Made by a program: the position numbers and the translations under genes
Shown: positions 28,440-38,088 of the stretch, piece by piece
Layout of the letters: each line of letters begins with the position of its first letter
Numbering within the stretch: the stretch's first letter is position 1
The notes under the pieces: model-generated
Databases searched by the model: none
Told to the model about the DNA's origin: nothing
Seen by the model: the letters and a program-made list of their open reading frames with translations, nothing else
DNA from: Lacinutrix venerupis
GTDB lineage: Bacteria > Bacteroidota > Bacteroidia > Flavobacteriales > Flavobacteriaceae
Length of the DNA: 64,000 nt
NCBI RefSeq assembly: GCF_003663945.1
Contig: NZ_RCCH01000010.1
Coordinates: 29,026 to 93,025, forward strand
Reading direction: 5' to 3'

Positions 28440-29732
28440 ATGAATTACTATAGTCTAAATCATAAAGCACCAAATACAACATTTAAAGATGCAGTTATAA
28501 AAGGATTGGCGCCAGATAAAGGTTTATATTTTCCAGAAACTATAACACCATTACCACAATCGTTTTTCGATAATATTGATAATTTATCTCATTCTGAAAT
28601 TGCTTTCGAAGCTATTAAACAATTTGTTAGTCCGGAAATTCCAGAAGACGTATTAAAAACAATTGTAGAAGAAACTTTAGCGTTCGATTTTCCTATAGTT
28701 AAACTCAACGATAATATTTCTACTTTAGAATTATTTCATGGTCCTACAATGGCATTTAAAGATGTTGGAGCACGATTTATGGCACGTTGCTTAGGCTATT
28801 TTAATAAAGAAAACACTAACGAAGTTACAGTTTTAGTAGCAACCTCTGGAGATACTGGTGGTGCTGTTGCAAATGGTTTTTTAGGTGTAAAAGGTGTTAA
28901 TGTTGTTATTTTATATCCTAGCGGAAAAGTTAGCGAAATACAAGAAAAACAATTAACAACACTTGGGCAAAATATAAAAGCATTGGAAGTAGATGGTGTT
29001 TTTGATGATTGCCAAGATATGGTTAAACGTGCTTTTTTAGATAAAGAACTAACAAATAAAATGCAATTAACCTCTGCTAATTCTATTAACGTTGCACGAT
29101 GGTTACCACAGCTTTTTTATTTTATGTTTGCTTACAAGCAATTGCATAAAACAAATAAAGACATTGTATTTTCTGTGCCAAGTGGCAATTTTGGTAATGT
29201 TTGTGCAGGAATGATGGCGCAACAATTAGGTTTACCAATTAAGCATTTTATAGCTAGTAATAACGAGAATAATGTAGTAACCAATTATTTACAAACCGAA
29301 GAATACATACCAAAACCATCTGTACAAACTATTAGTAATGCCATGGACGTAGGAAATCCAAGTAATTTTATACGTATTCAAGAAATTTATAAAAAAGAGT
29401 TTACTTCTTTAAAAAACAACCTGTCTTCTTACAGCTTTAGCGATGAAGAAACCAAGGCTGCTTTAAAAGAGATTTATGATAAATACGACTATGTCGCAGA
29501 TCCTCATGGAGCAGTTGGCTATTTAGGTTGCAAAGCTTATTTAAAAAATAACCCTAATACGCATTGTGTGTTTTTAGAAACTGCGCATCCTACAAAATTC
29601 TTAGACGTTGTTGAAGAAGTTATAGAGGAAAAACAACCATTACCAAAACAAATACAAGCAGTTATGGGTAAAACAAAAGAAGCTACAAAAATTAGTAGTT
29701 ACAAGGAATTAAAAAATTTCTTATTAAAATAA
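28440..29732 (+). CDS. thrC: Threonine synthase
   Basis: 430 residues. Pyridoxal-phosphate enzyme that makes threonine from O-phosphohomoserine. The N-terminus MNYYSLNHKAPNTTFKDAVIKGLAPDKGLYFPE is cut here only for length: its first 12 residues MNYYSLNHKAPN are the family signature. The PLP lysine is in FHGPTMAFKDVGARF near residue 105, and the phosphate loop is ATSGDTGGAVANGF. C-terminal DPHGAVGYLG positions a late family motif. Last gene of thrABC, followed 36 bases later by a terminator. Confidence 0.95.
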   Translation: MNYYSLNHKAPNTTFKDAVIKGLAPDKGLYFPETITPLPQSFFDNIDNLSHSEIAFEAIKQFVSPEIPEDVLKTIVEETLAFDFPIVKLNDNISTLELFHGPTMAFKDVGARFMARCLGYFNKENTNEVTVLVATSGDTGGAVANGFLGVKGVNVVILYPSGKVSEIQEKQLTTLGQNIKALEVDGVFDDCQDMVKRAFLDKELTNKMQLTSANSINVARWLPQLFYFMFAYKQLHKTNKDIVFSVPSGNFGNVCAGMMAQQLGLPIKHFIASNNENNVVTNYLQTEEYIPKPSVQTISNAMDVGNPSNFIRIQEIYKKEFTSLKNNLSSYSFSDEETKAALKEIYDKYDYVADPHGAVGYLGCKAYLKNNPNTHCVFLETAHPTKFLDVVEEVIEEKQPLPKQIQAVMGKTKEATKISSYKELKNFLLK

Positions 29733-29767
29733 GCATATTCAAAAGAGATTTTCAATTTTAAATATAA

Positions 29768-29802
29768 AAAAAACAGCTACCTAATTAAGTAGCTGTTTTT
29801 TT
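29768..29802. terminator. Bidirectional terminator after thrC
   Basis: Stem AACAGCTAC / GTAGCTGTT with an 8-base loop is bracketed by A and T runs; it ends the thr operon and the convergent NAD(P)-binding protein gene. Confidence 0.9.
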
Positions 29803-29822
29803 ATATTAATTTCTTTTTGAAA

Positions 29823-30467
29823 TTATGCTGATACAGCAGAGACTTTATTTAAAGCTTCTCCAATTAAAGTATCGCCTTTAATTATTTCAAAAGTAGTATT
29901 ATTAGCTACATCATCATTTAGAACACTCACTAAAGTTTGTGCTACATCGTTTCTGCTAATTTCTCCTCTTTTATTCAATTTTTCTTCTAACTCAATCTTA
30001 TTTGTAAGCTCATCGTTAGTTAAACTTCCTGGTCTAACAATACTAAAATTTAAGCCGCTAGATTTTAAGTATTCATCTGCATTATGCTTTGCTTTTAAAT
30101 ACTCTTTTAATTCCTCGGCATTTTCTGGTTGGCCTGCTCCCATCGAACTTAACATTACAAACTTTTTAATGTTATTTTTGTTAGACTCATCAACCAATCG
30201 CTTTGCTCCTTCTTGATCAACTTCTACTACTTTTTTCCCTCCAGAGCCTGCTGCAAATAAAACTTTATCTACATTACCTTTAAAGACATGAGAAATATCT
30301 TTTTCCAAATCACCTAATACAGTATCAATTTGTTTTGCTTTAAAATAAGCTTGCTGCTCTTCTTTTCTAACCATTGCAATTGGGTTAAAATATTGAGATT
30401 CATTTAAAAGATTTACTATTTTTTTTCCTGTGGTACCATTTGCACCTGCTACTAAAATATTTTCCAT
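29823..30467 (-). CDS. NAD(P)-binding SDR-like protein (atypical SDR)
   Basis: A 214-residue protein of the NAD(P)H-binding, NmrA/YwnB-like atypical short-chain dehydrogenase group. The dinucleotide loop is at the very start (ILVAGANGTTGKKIV), followed by VLGDLEKDIS, FAAGSGGKKVVEVDQEGAKRL and the strand VMLSSMGAG; the C-terminal part contains LNFSIVRPGSLT. The Tyr-x-x-x-Lys pair of classical SDRs is not evident in its usual setting, as is common in this group, so an enzymatic reaction cannot be named. Single gene. Confidence 0.85.
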   Translation of the reverse strand: MENILVAGANGTTGKKIVNLLNESQYFNPIAMVRKEEQQAYFKAKQIDTVLGDLEKDISHVFKGNVDKVLFAAGSGGKKVVEVDQEGAKRLVDESNKNNIKKFVMLSSMGAGQPENAEELKEYLKAKHNADEYLKSSGLNFSIVRPGSLTNDELTNKIELEEKLNKRGEISRNDVAQTLVSVLNDDVANNTTFEIIKGDTLIGEALNKVSAVSA

Positions 30468-30635
30468 TCCTAAATTTAAGAATATAATAAGCTAACTCAT
30501 AAGATTTAAAGTTGTTTAACTTAAGTTTAGTATCACTTTAATATACTTTTATGAAAAAAAAACAAACTTGAAATTAAATAACACAACTTAAAATTTTAAA
30601 CTAAATCACATTAAAACCAACTCAATAATTTTCAA

Positions 30636-30643
30636 TACTTTTG
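30636..30643 (+). promoter_or_regulatory. -7 box (TACTTTTG) of gcvT
   Basis: Perfect TAnnTTTG match 53 bases before the ATG; it places the inverted repeat at 30663-30678 in the 5' untranslated region. Confidence 0.5.
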
Positions 30644-30662
30644 TTTTCGAAAAAAAAAGACG

Positions 30663-30678
30663 TTTCGCTTATGCGAAA
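30663..30678 (+). repeat. Perfect hairpin TTTCGC-TTAT-GCGAAA in the gcvT leader
   Basis: A 6-bp GC-bearing inverted repeat with a 4-base loop lies 17 bases before the gcvT start, in otherwise AT-rich DNA. It has no T-run, so it is not a terminator; it could affect ribosome access or mRNA stability. Confidence 0.55.
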
Positions 30679-30695
30679 GCAAAAATATATTTTAC

Positions 30696-31766
30696 ATGAA
30701 AAACACAGCACTAACAGCAACACACGAAGCATTAAACGCTAAAATGGTACCTTTTGCAGGCTACAACATGCCAGTACAATACGATGGCGTAAATATAGAA
30801 CACGAAGCAGTAAGAAAAGATTGCGGTGTTTTTGATGTATCGCATATGGGAGAGTTTTTAATAGAAGGTCCAAATGCATTAGCTTTAATTCAAAAAGTAT
30901 CTAGTAATGATGCCTCAAAATTAACTGTAGGTAAAGCACAATACTCATGCTTACCAAATGACGATGGTGGGATTGTTGACGATTTAATTATATACAAAAT
31001 AAAAGAAGAAACATATTTATTAGTTGTAAATGCTAGTAATATTGAAAAAGACTGGAATTGGATTTCTTCAAAAAACGATGTTGGTGCAGAAATGAGAGAT
31101 TTAAGCGAAGACTACTCTCTTTTAGCAATACAAGGCCCTAATGCAGTAGAAAAAATGCAAGCATTATCAAGTCATGATTTAGCCGAAATTAAATTTTACA
31201 ACTTTGTAGTTGGAGATTTTGCTGGTATCGATAATGTAATTATTTCTGCAACTGGATATACAGGAAGTGGAGGATTTGAAATTTACTGTAAAAACAACGA
31301 AGTAAAACAAATTTGGGATAAAGTTATTAATGCTGGCGCTAAACCAATAGGTCTAGCAGCTCGTGACACCTTACGTTTAGAAATGGGATATTGCTTATAT
31401 GGAAACGATATAGACGATACTACATCTCCATTAGAAGCTGGTTTAGGTTGGATAACAAAATTCACTAAGGATTTTACAAATTCTGATGCTTTAGAAGAGC
31501 AGAAACGTAAAGGTGTAGAACGAAAATTAGTTGCTTTTGAGTTAGACGAGCGTGGCATTCCAAGACAAGGTTATGATATAGTAGACGGACAAGGTCAAAA
31601 AATAGGCGAAGTAACGTCTGGAACAATGTCTCCAATGCTTGGAAAAGGAATTGGTTTAGGTTATGTACCAATGGTATTTACAGATGTAAATAGTAAAATT
31701 AACATTCAAATTCGTAAAAAAGCAGTACCTGCAACGGTAGTTAAATTACCTTTTTATAAAGGATAA
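30696..31766 (+). CDS. gcvT: Aminomethyltransferase (glycine cleavage T protein)
   Basis: 356 residues. Transfers the aminomethyl carbon of glycine from the H protein to tetrahydrofolate, releasing ammonia. Motifs: [19 protein letters not shown] start (here [13 protein letters not shown]), FDVSHMGEF with the catalytic-region Asp, [28 protein letters not shown] and [17 protein letters not shown]. The C-terminal barrel has [23 protein letters not shown] and L proteins are not in the window. The downstream glutaminase starts 8 bases later, suggesting cotranscription. Confidence 0.95.
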   Translation: MKNTALTATHEALNAKMVPFAGYNMPVQYDGVNIEHEAVRKDCGVFDVSHMGEFLIEGPNALALIQKVSSNDASKLTVGKAQYSCLPNDDGGIVDDLIIYKIKEETYLLVVNASNIEKDWNWISSKNDVGAEMRDLSEDYSLLAIQGPNAVEKMQALSSHDLAEIKFYNFVVGDFAGIDNVIISATGYTGSGGFEIYCKNNEVKQIWDKVINAGAKPIGLAARDTLRLEMGYCLYGNDIDDTTSPLEAGLGWITKFTKDFTNSDALEEQKRKGVERKLVAFELDERGIPRQGYDIVDGQGQKIGEVTSGTMSPMLGKGIGLGYVPMVFTDVNSKINIQIRKKAVPATVVKLPFYKG

Positions 31767-31774
31767 TAAAATGT

Positions 31775-32689
31775 ATGACTGATTTTCAAAATGTAATTAA
31801 TACAATATATAACAACTTAAAATCTGCCACAGACAAAGGTGTTGTGGCAGATTATATTCCCGAATTGGCAAAACAGAAAAAAGAAAGTTTTGGCATTTAT
31901 TTAAAGCATCTAAACGGTAACAGTTATCATGTTGGAGATTGGGATAAACCTTTTTCTATACAAAGTATTTCTAAAGTTTTAGCCCTCTCTAAAGCCATAG
32001 CTTTCGAGGACAAAAAAATTTGGGAACGTGTAGATGTTGAACCATCAGGCGATCCATTTAATCATCTATCTTTACTAGAGCACGAAAATGGAATACCTAG
32101 AAACCCATTAATTAATGCTGGAGCTATAGTTGTTGCAGATATTTTAGTATCTCGATTAAATAATCCTAAACAGGATTTTTTAAATTATGTAAGAGACATC
32201 TCTGGAGATCAAACTATTAATTATAATTTAAAAGTTGCTAAATCCGAAAAACTTACAGGATATAATAATTACGCTGCAGCTAACCTTTTAAAAGCATATA
32301 ACAACTTAAATAACGATGTTGAAGTTGTATTAGATTTTTATTTTCATCAATGTGCTTTAGAGATGAATTGTTCTCAAATAGCAAATGCATTTTATATGTT
32401 TTCAAACCGAGGAAAATGTATAAATAATGTAGCCCACATTACTTTAAGTCAGGTTAAAAGAATTAATGCAATCATGCTTACTTGTGGTTTTTATGATGAA
32501 GCAGGAGAATTTGCTTTTGAAGTTGGTTTACCTGGAAAAAGTGGAGTTGGCGGTGGTATTGTAGCGCTACTTCCAGATGATTTTGTAATTGTAACGTGGT
32601 CTCCTGGTTTAAACCCTAAAGGAAATTCTTTAATAGGAATGCAAGCGTTAGAGCAATTTACTACTAAAACAAACCGTTCTATCTTTTAA
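31775..32689 (+). CDS. glsA: Glutaminase (beta-lactamase-like fold)
   Basis: 304 residues. Hydrolyses glutamine to glutamate and ammonia. The serine/lysine catalytic pair is in FSIQSISKVLAL (Ser-x-x-Lys, ~62-69), and family motifs include PRNPLINAGAIV, Asn-rich substrate-binding positions, and the C-terminal GLPGKSGVGGGIVALLPDD. Length equals the ~308 of E. coli glutaminases. The start is taken at 31775; another ATG four bases earlier is in a different frame. It follows gcvT by 8 bases and is followed 15 bases later by the epimerase-like gene. Confidence 0.93.
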   Translation: MTDFQNVINTIYNNLKSATDKGVVADYIPELAKQKKESFGIYLKHLNGNSYHVGDWDKPFSIQSISKVLALSKAIAFEDKKIWERVDVEPSGDPFNHLSLLEHENGIPRNPLINAGAIVVADILVSRLNNPKQDFLNYVRDISGDQTINYNLKVAKSEKLTGYNNYAAANLLKAYNNLNNDVEVVLDFYFHQCALEMNCSQIANAFYMFSNRGKCINNVAHITLSQVKRINAIMLTCGFYDEAGEFAFEVGLPGKSGVGGGIVALLPDDFVIVTWSPGLNPKGNSLIGMQALEQFTTKTNRSIF

Positions 32690-32704
32690 TATTTATAATA
32701 TTAA

Positions 32705-33538
32705 ATGAAGCAAGAAATAGACAAAAAACACAGAATTTTAATTTTAGGTGCAAGCGGTTTTATTGGCGAAGCCATTTACAAAGAACTCTGCTCCTACTTT
32801 AGAACTTATGGTACTTATAGAACAGATAATTATGGTTTTGATAAAAACCAACATTATTTTCAATATAATGTAGAGGAAGATGATATTTTTGAAATTCTTG
32901 ATATTGTAAAACCTACAATTATTGTTTCGGCATTACGCGGTAACTTTTCGGCTCAAGTAATTGCTCATGCACATATAAGCGAATATATTATAGCTTATAA
33001 TGCTAAACTTATATACTTATCTTCCGCCAATGTTTTCGATGCTTATAGTAAATTCCCAAGTTATGAACTTGATAAAACTTTAAGCCATAGTATGTACGGC
33101 CATTTTAAAATTAAAATTGAAAACTTATTATTACGAATGCCTAAAAAGCAAATTGTAATAATAAGATTACCAATGGTTTTTGGTGCACAATCACCAAGAA
33201 TTAAGGAAATTAAAGCTTTTTTAAAAGAAGGTTTACCAATTGAAGTGTTTCCAAATCTGGTAATGAATGTTACAACAGACACTAAAGTAACACAACAAAT
33301 TCATTATATAATAAACAGAAACAAATATGGTGTTTTTCATTTAGGAAGTAATGACCTAGTTCATCATGACGATTTTATAAAAGAAATTATTGAAACCATA
33401 AGTACCATTAAACCTCTATTTAAAAACGTATATACTACAAACGAAGAGCGTTATCTAGCAGTACTTCCAAAAAACAATAAATTACCCAAACACTTACAAC
33501 TAGATAGTTCGGAGATTTTTAAAGAATTAGCAGTATAG
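32705..33538 (+). CDS. NAD-dependent epimerase / RmlD-like sugar-nucleotide reductase
   Basis: A 277-residue extended SDR protein. The N-terminus ILILGASGFIGEAIYKEL is the dinucleotide-binding loop (GxxGxxG), and KPTIIVSALRGNFSAQVIAHA resembles the RmlD region. The active-site triad looks altered: KLIYLSSANVFD carries the Ser, but the usual YxxxK appears as MYGHFKIKIE, where Tyr and Lys are 4 apart (Y-G-H-F-K), so it fits. It may act on a nucleotide sugar or be an orphan reductase; no rml genes are beside it. It is in line with gcvT and glsA, spaced 15 bases. Confidence 0.78.
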   Translation: MKQEIDKKHRILILGASGFIGEAIYKELCSYFRTYGTYRTDNYGFDKNQHYFQYNVEEDDIFEILDIVKPTIIVSALRGNFSAQVIAHAHISEYIIAYNAKLIYLSSANVFDAYSKFPSYELDKTLSHSMYGHFKIKIENLLLRMPKKQIVIIRLPMVFGAQSPRIKEIKAFLKEGLPIEVFPNLVMNVTTDTKVTQQIHYIINRNKYGVFHLGSNDLVHHDDFIKEIIETISTIKPLFKNVYTTNEERYLAVLPKNNKLPKHLQLDSSEIFKELAV

Positions 33539-33647
33539 TTTTTATTACTCGTTTTTTAATAAAACATGTTATAGTTTCTTTATTAAACAATAGTATTCTT
33601 ATTTTTAGATAATACTATTAAATCATCATAAAAACTTTCAAATTATT

Positions 33648-33941
33648 ATGGAGAAACTTACAACAATAGAAATAGAAAAACATCTAGAAAAGTTGCCAGA
33701 ATGGAATTATGCAGACCATGCTATCCATACAGAGTACGAGTTCAAAAATTTTAAAGATTGCTTTAGTGCTATGAGCCGTATTGCGTTTGAGTGCGAAGCT
33801 TTAAACCATCATCCAGATTGGGCAAACACTTACAATGTGTTAAATATAAAACTATCTACTCACGATGCTGGAGGCGTAACATTAAAAGATATTAAGCTAG
33901 CACTTGCAATTGAAGGCATTGTTGAAGAAGAAGAAGAGTAA
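33648..33941 (+). CDS. Pterin-4a-carbinolamine dehydratase
   Basis: 97 residues, usual length for PCD/DCoH. Dehydrates 4a-hydroxytetrahydropterin during recycling of the tetrahydrobiopterin-type cofactor of aromatic amino acid hydroxylases. The signature EALNHHPDWANTYNVLNIKL followed by STHDAGGVTLKDIKLA holds the active-site His-His and the acid. A very acidic end (EEEEE) closes it. Phenylalanine hydroxylase is not in the window. Stands alone, 47 bases before the protease. Confidence 0.93.
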   Translation: MEKLTTIEIEKHLEKLPEWNYADHAIHTEYEFKNFKDCFSAMSRIAFECEALNHHPDWANTYNVLNIKLSTHDAGGVTLKDIKLALAIEGIVEEEEE

Positions 33942-33987
33942 AACTTAAGGTTGTACTAACTTTTTTTGTATTTTACCAGACTATTTA

Positions 33988-36048
33988 ATGCCCTTAATGA
34001 TTAGACATCTTTTTATTTCACTACTGTTATGCATTTCAGTTTGTAGTTACTGCCAAGAAAACACGCTATTTTGTAAACAAGTTACAGCTCTTAAATCTAC
34101 TATAGAGTCTAAGCATTTTGCTCCAAAAACACTAAACGATACAACTTCTAAACATATTTACAAGTTGTTTCTTAAAGAAATGGACGCCGACAAAGATTAT
34201 TTTTTAAAAAGTGATATTACCAATTTTAATGTAGACGAATTTAAACTAGACAACTATATAGAAAATGGAAATTGTCAATTTATAGATAAATATATTTCTG
34301 TCTTAGAACATAATATAAAGTTAAACATTACAAAGCTTGAAGCTTTAAAAAATATACCTTTAGATTATTCTGGAACATTAACACTACAACATACACCAGA
34401 AAAATTCTACACTTTTTATAAGGACGAAACTGCTTTAAACAATGGACTTAAAAAACGTATTAGCTATCGCATAATAACTAAATTATTAGACGAAAATAGT
34501 GATATTGAAACCTTAAAAAAGAATTTTAATAGTTTAGAAAAAATAGCAAAAAACATTATTATAGAAAATGAAATCTGCCTTTTAAACGAATTATTAAATA
34601 AAGACGGAGGCATAAATACTTTTGTAAAACACGCTTTTTTAAATGCTTATGTAAAGGTAAACGATCCTAATTCTTCATTTTTTAACTCTACACAGAAACT
34701 AACCTACCAAAACAAACTCTCTAAAAATCAACTATCTTTTGGAATTATAACAACAAAAAATGATAATGGAGACATTGTTGTTGCAAATATTATTCCTGGT
34801 AGTGCTGCTTTTGAAAATGGTAAATTTGAAGAAGACGATATTATACAATCCATTTCTAATGGTAAATCTATATTTAGAATACATTGCGTATCTAATGAAG
34901 ATATTATTTTATATCTTAATAAAGAAGAACACAAAACACTTACTTTTTCTATTAAAAAGAAAAACGGAACACTACAAGATATAAAGCTTACAAAAAGCAA
35001 TATTAAAGTTGAAGATAATGCCATTAGAGGTTACCTTATTAACGATGTATCTAATTATGGCTACATTAAGATACCAAGCTTTTATACAAATTTCGAATCT
35101 CCAAACGGTCGTGGACTAACTGCAGATATAGCAAAGGAGCTATACAAGCTTCAAAAAGAAAATATAGAAGGTTTAATTTTAGATTTACGATTTAATGGCG
35201 GCGGTTCTATGCAAGAAGCCATAGAACTTTCTGGAATGTTTATAGACCGCGGACCTGTAGCTATTATAAAATCTAAAAATGGAGAAAATTTTACAATTAA
35301 AGACCATAAACGTGGTAGCTTTTATAGCAAACCAATTGTAATTTTAGTAAACGATTATAGTGCATCTGCATCAGAGCTTTTTGCTGCGGCTATGCAAGAT
35401 TACAATCGAGCAATTATTGTAGGCTCAAAAACGTACGGCAAATCTAGCGCACAAACTATCTTACCTCTATCTATAGAAGATAGCTCTTTAGGCTTCGCAA
35501 AATTAACAATACAAGCTTTCTATAGAATTACAGGAGAAAGCCATCAAGCCGTTGGAGTTATTCCGGATATTAAATTACCATCATTATACGATAATTTTAA
35601 TACTGCAGAGAGTAATAAACCACATGCTCTACAAAATACTACAACTAACGTTAGTTTAAAGCATGTACCATTTACAAAGATAAATACAAACATTGCTGCA
35701 AATAGTAGTAAAACGCGTATATTAAACGATGAAAATTTCAAAAAAATATCAGAAATAAATAAAGCCTTTTATAATTTATTATACAAAAGAGGAATAAAAT
35801 ATAAGCTTACTTTAAATGATGTTTTTGAAGAAAAAAAACGTAGACAAGCAACTTTAGATTTTATTTTTGAAGCACAAGACACCCAACCAGCTCTATTTAA
35901 AATTTTAAATACTAAATCTACAACCGAGCTTTTAAAATATAACAGCGACGATAAAGAACAGAATGATACTGTTTTAAAAACACTGTCGCAAGATATATAT
36001 ATAAATGAAGCCAAACATATTTTAAAAAACTTAACAACTCCTAATTAA
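33988..36048 (+). CDS. S41 family carboxy-terminal processing protease (Tsp/Prc type)
   Basis: 686 residues with a signal peptide (MIRHLFISLLLCISVCSYCQ; the ATG at 33997 is an equally good start). An N-terminal helical region is followed by a PDZ domain (~250-330: IIPGSAAFENGKFEEDDIIQSI) and the S41 catalytic core. The nucleophile Ser is in NDYSASASELFAAAMQDY and the lysine is in VGSKTYGKSSAQ; the substrate region ILDLRFNGGGSMQEA is present. The C-terminal ~160 residues resemble the DUF3340 part of Tsp. It degrades periplasmic proteins from their C-terminus. The stop overlaps the next ATG by one base (TAATG), so the downstream gene is coupled. Confidence 0.92.
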   Translation: MPLMIRHLFISLLLCISVCSYCQENTLFCKQVTALKSTIESKHFAPKTLNDTTSKHIYKLFLKEMDADKDYFLKSDITNFNVDEFKLDNYIENGNCQFIDKYISVLEHNIKLNITKLEALKNIPLDYSGTLTLQHTPEKFYTFYKDETALNNGLKKRISYRIITKLLDENSDIETLKKNFNSLEKIAKNIIIENEICLLNELLNKDGGINTFVKHAFLNAYVKVNDPNSSFFNSTQKLTYQNKLSKNQLSFGIITTKNDNGDIVVANIIPGSAAFENGKFEEDDIIQSISNGKSIFRIHCVSNEDIILYLNKEEHKTLTFSIKKKNGTLQDIKLTKSNIKVEDNAIRGYLINDVSNYGYIKIPSFYTNFESPNGRGLTADIAKELYKLQKENIEGLILDLRFNGGGSMQEAIELSGMFIDRGPVAIIKSKNGENFTIKDHKRGSFYSKPIVILVNDYSASASELFAAAMQDYNRAIIVGSKTYGKSSAQTILPLSIEDSSLGFAKLTIQAFYRITGESHQAVGVIPDIKLPSLYDNFNTAESNKPHALQNTTTNVSLKHVPFTKINTNIAANSSKTRILNDENFKKISEINKAFYNLLYKRGIKYKLTLNDVFEEKKRRQATLDFIFEAQDTQPALFKILNTKSTTELLKYNSDDKEQNDTVLKTLSQDIYINEAKHILKNLTTPN

Positions 36049-37082
36049 TGAACATTTTATCTAAAATAATTATTGCATTCTTTCTTTTTATCTCTTTTTT
36101 TACAAATGCACAAAGCTTTAACACAGCTGTAGATTATCTAGAATTTATTGGAAAAGAACAAAAAACAGTTACTAAAAACACTTGGAAATACACAAAAGCA
36201 ATTGCGCATAGTAAAAGTGATAAAAGCATAGCTAAAAAAAGAGAAGTTTTAATAAAAACTGTAGAGCGTGCCATTGCAAAAATTGAAAAAGCAAATGGTT
36301 TTGATGGCGACACCTATAAAAACAATGTGCTTAAACACATGCGTTTAAATGAAAGCTTATTAAAAAAAGAATATGCAGATATTATTGACATGAAAGCAGT
36401 TGCAGAACAGTCTTACGATTTAATGGAAGCGTATATATTGGCTCAAGAATTGGCAGACGAAAAGATGATGCAATCTCAAATTGAATACGAGAAAAACCTA
36501 TACGCCTTTGCAAATAAAAATAAAATAAACATTATTGAAAGTGAGAACGATTTGGGAAAAAAAATGGAGATTTCAAACCAAGTCTTCGACCATTCTAACG
36601 CACTATACCTAACTTTCTTTAAAGTTTATATTAACGAAGTCTATTTATGGGAAGCTGTAGAAAAAAGCGACGTAAGCGGTATTCAACAAAACTCTAATGC
36701 TTTAAATCAAGCCGCCAAAGAAGGATTAAAAATTTTAGATACAATAAAACCATATAAAAACGATAAAAGTTTAATACTAGCATACAAAACAGTGTTCAAT
36801 TTTTTTATTGAAGAATCTGAAAATAAAATTCCAATTATTGCAGATTTCTTAATTCTAAAAGAAGATTTTGAAACCATTAAAACCGCAATAGACAAAACAC
36901 CAGAAAACAAGCGTACTAAAGACCAAATAGATGCCTACAATAAAAAAATAAAAGAAATTAATAAAGCTGGAAATAATTACAACAAAGTAAATTCAGCCTT
37001 AAATAGTAATAGGCAAAAAGTACTTATTAAAATGGAAGAAGCTAAATCTAAATTTTTAGCTAGACACGTACCTAACGATTAA
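36048..37082 (+). CDS. Secreted helical protein of unknown function
   Basis: 344 residues with a Sec signal (MNILSKIIIAFFLFISFFTNAQ). The mature part is almost all charged helix: long stretches such as KSIAKKREVLIKTVERAIAK and KDQIDAYNKKIKEINKAGNN, probably coiled coil, with few aromatic residues and no cysteine. I recognise no family. It is translationally coupled to the S41 protease by a TAATG overlap, so it may be a partner, adaptor or substrate of that enzyme in the periplasm; that is inference from context. Confidence 0.75.
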   Translation: MNILSKIIIAFFLFISFFTNAQSFNTAVDYLEFIGKEQKTVTKNTWKYTKAIAHSKSDKSIAKKREVLIKTVERAIAKIEKANGFDGDTYKNNVLKHMRLNESLLKKEYADIIDMKAVAEQSYDLMEAYILAQELADEKMMQSQIEYEKNLYAFANKNKINIIESENDLGKKMEISNQVFDHSNALYLTFFKVYINEVYLWEAVEKSDVSGIQQNSNALNQAAKEGLKILDTIKPYKNDKSLILAYKTVFNFFIEESENKIPIIADFLILKEDFETIKTAIDKTPENKRTKDQIDAYNKKIKEINKAGNNYNKVNSALNSNRQKVLIKMEEAKSKFLARHVPND

Positions 37083-37113
37083 AATTATACAAAATAGTTT
37101 AGCTACAAACGTT

Positions 37114-37142
37114 TTTGTACGTAAACATTTTTTTTAAATTTG
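37114..37142 (+). promoter_or_regulatory. Bacteroidetes promoter for yebC
   Basis: TTTG (37114-37117) and TAAATTTG (37135-37142, full match) are 17 bases apart. The untranslated leader would be about 90 bases. Confidence 0.65.
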
Positions 37143-37240
37143 TGTAACTGCTTAATTGCAATAAAACTAATTAACAATAATTTCTCTTTTTATAAATTTA
37201 TTCTTGTAATAATTAAAAGAGCATATAAATAATATTTTAA

Positions 37241-37987
37241 ATGGGAAGAGCTTTTGAGTTCCGTAAAGCAAGAAAAATGAAACGATGGTCTGCCATGAGT
37301 AAAGCATTTACTCGTATTGGAAAAGACATTGTAATGGCTGTAAAAGAAGGTGGACCAGATCCAGATAGCAACTCAAGATTACGTGCAGTAATACAAAATG
37401 CCAAGTCTGTAAACATGCCTAAAGATAATATAGAGCGTGCTATAAAAAAAGCAAGTGAAAAAGATCAAGGCGATTTTAAAGAAGTTCTTTTTGAAGGTTA
37501 TGCACAACATGGTATTGCCGTACTTATTGAAACAGCTACAGATAATAACACTAGAACAGTTGCTAATGTTAGATCTTATTTTAATAAAACCGATGGAAGT
37601 TTAGGTACTTCTGGTTCTGTTGTATTTATGTTTGATCATACTTGCAACTTTAAAATTAAAGCTCAAGAATTAGATCTAGAAGAGCTAGAACTAGAACTTA
37701 TAGATTATGGTGTTGAAGAAATTTTTGAAGACACAGATCAAGATGAAAATGGAGAAGAACAAAATTATATTTTAATTTATGCTCCTTTTGAAAGCTTTGG
37801 AAACATTCAATCTTATTTAGAAGATAATAATTTAGAAATAATTTCTTCTGGTTTTGAGCGTATTCCACAGGTTACAAAAACATTAACACCAGAGCAAGCT
37901 GCAGACGTAGAAAAACTTCTAGAAAAATTAGAAGAAGATGACGATGTGCAAAACGTATACCATACTATGCAAGAAAGTGAAGACTAA
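37241..37987 (+). CDS. yebC: YebC/PmpR family protein (translation/transcription regulator)
   Basis: 248 residues, standard length. The three-domain YebC fold is clear: MGRAFEFRKARKMKRWSAMS at the start, DSNSRLRAVIQNAKSVNMP, the YEGYAQHG-type middle (here FEGYAQHGIAVLIETATDN), and a C-terminal acidic end. Family members are described both as transcription factors and as translation factors that relieve ribosome stalling at proline runs; which applies here cannot be told. Single gene with promoter and strong terminator. Confidence 0.93.
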   Translation: MGRAFEFRKARKMKRWSAMSKAFTRIGKDIVMAVKEGGPDPDSNSRLRAVIQNAKSVNMPKDNIERAIKKASEKDQGDFKEVLFEGYAQHGIAVLIETATDNNTRTVANVRSYFNKTDGSLGTSGSVVFMFDHTCNFKIKAQELDLEELELELIDYGVEEIFEDTDQDENGEEQNYILIYAPFESFGNIQSYLEDNNLEIISSGFERIPQVTKTLTPEQAADVEKLLEKLEEDDDVQNVYHTMQESED

Positions 37988-38010
37988 TTAACTATATAAA
38001 AGCTTATAAG

Positions 38011-38051
38011 AAAAGTTCTTTTACACTAATACTGTAAAAGAACTTTTTTTT
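38011..38051 (+). terminator. Terminator of yebC
   Basis: A 15-bp stem AAAAGTTCTTTTACA / TGTAAAAGAACTTTT with a 7-base loop runs into T's; it can also serve the convergent lipoprotein gene. Confidence 0.9.
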
Positions 38052-38088
38052 AGAATTAAATTAATAACTTAGAAGATTAAATTTATAA

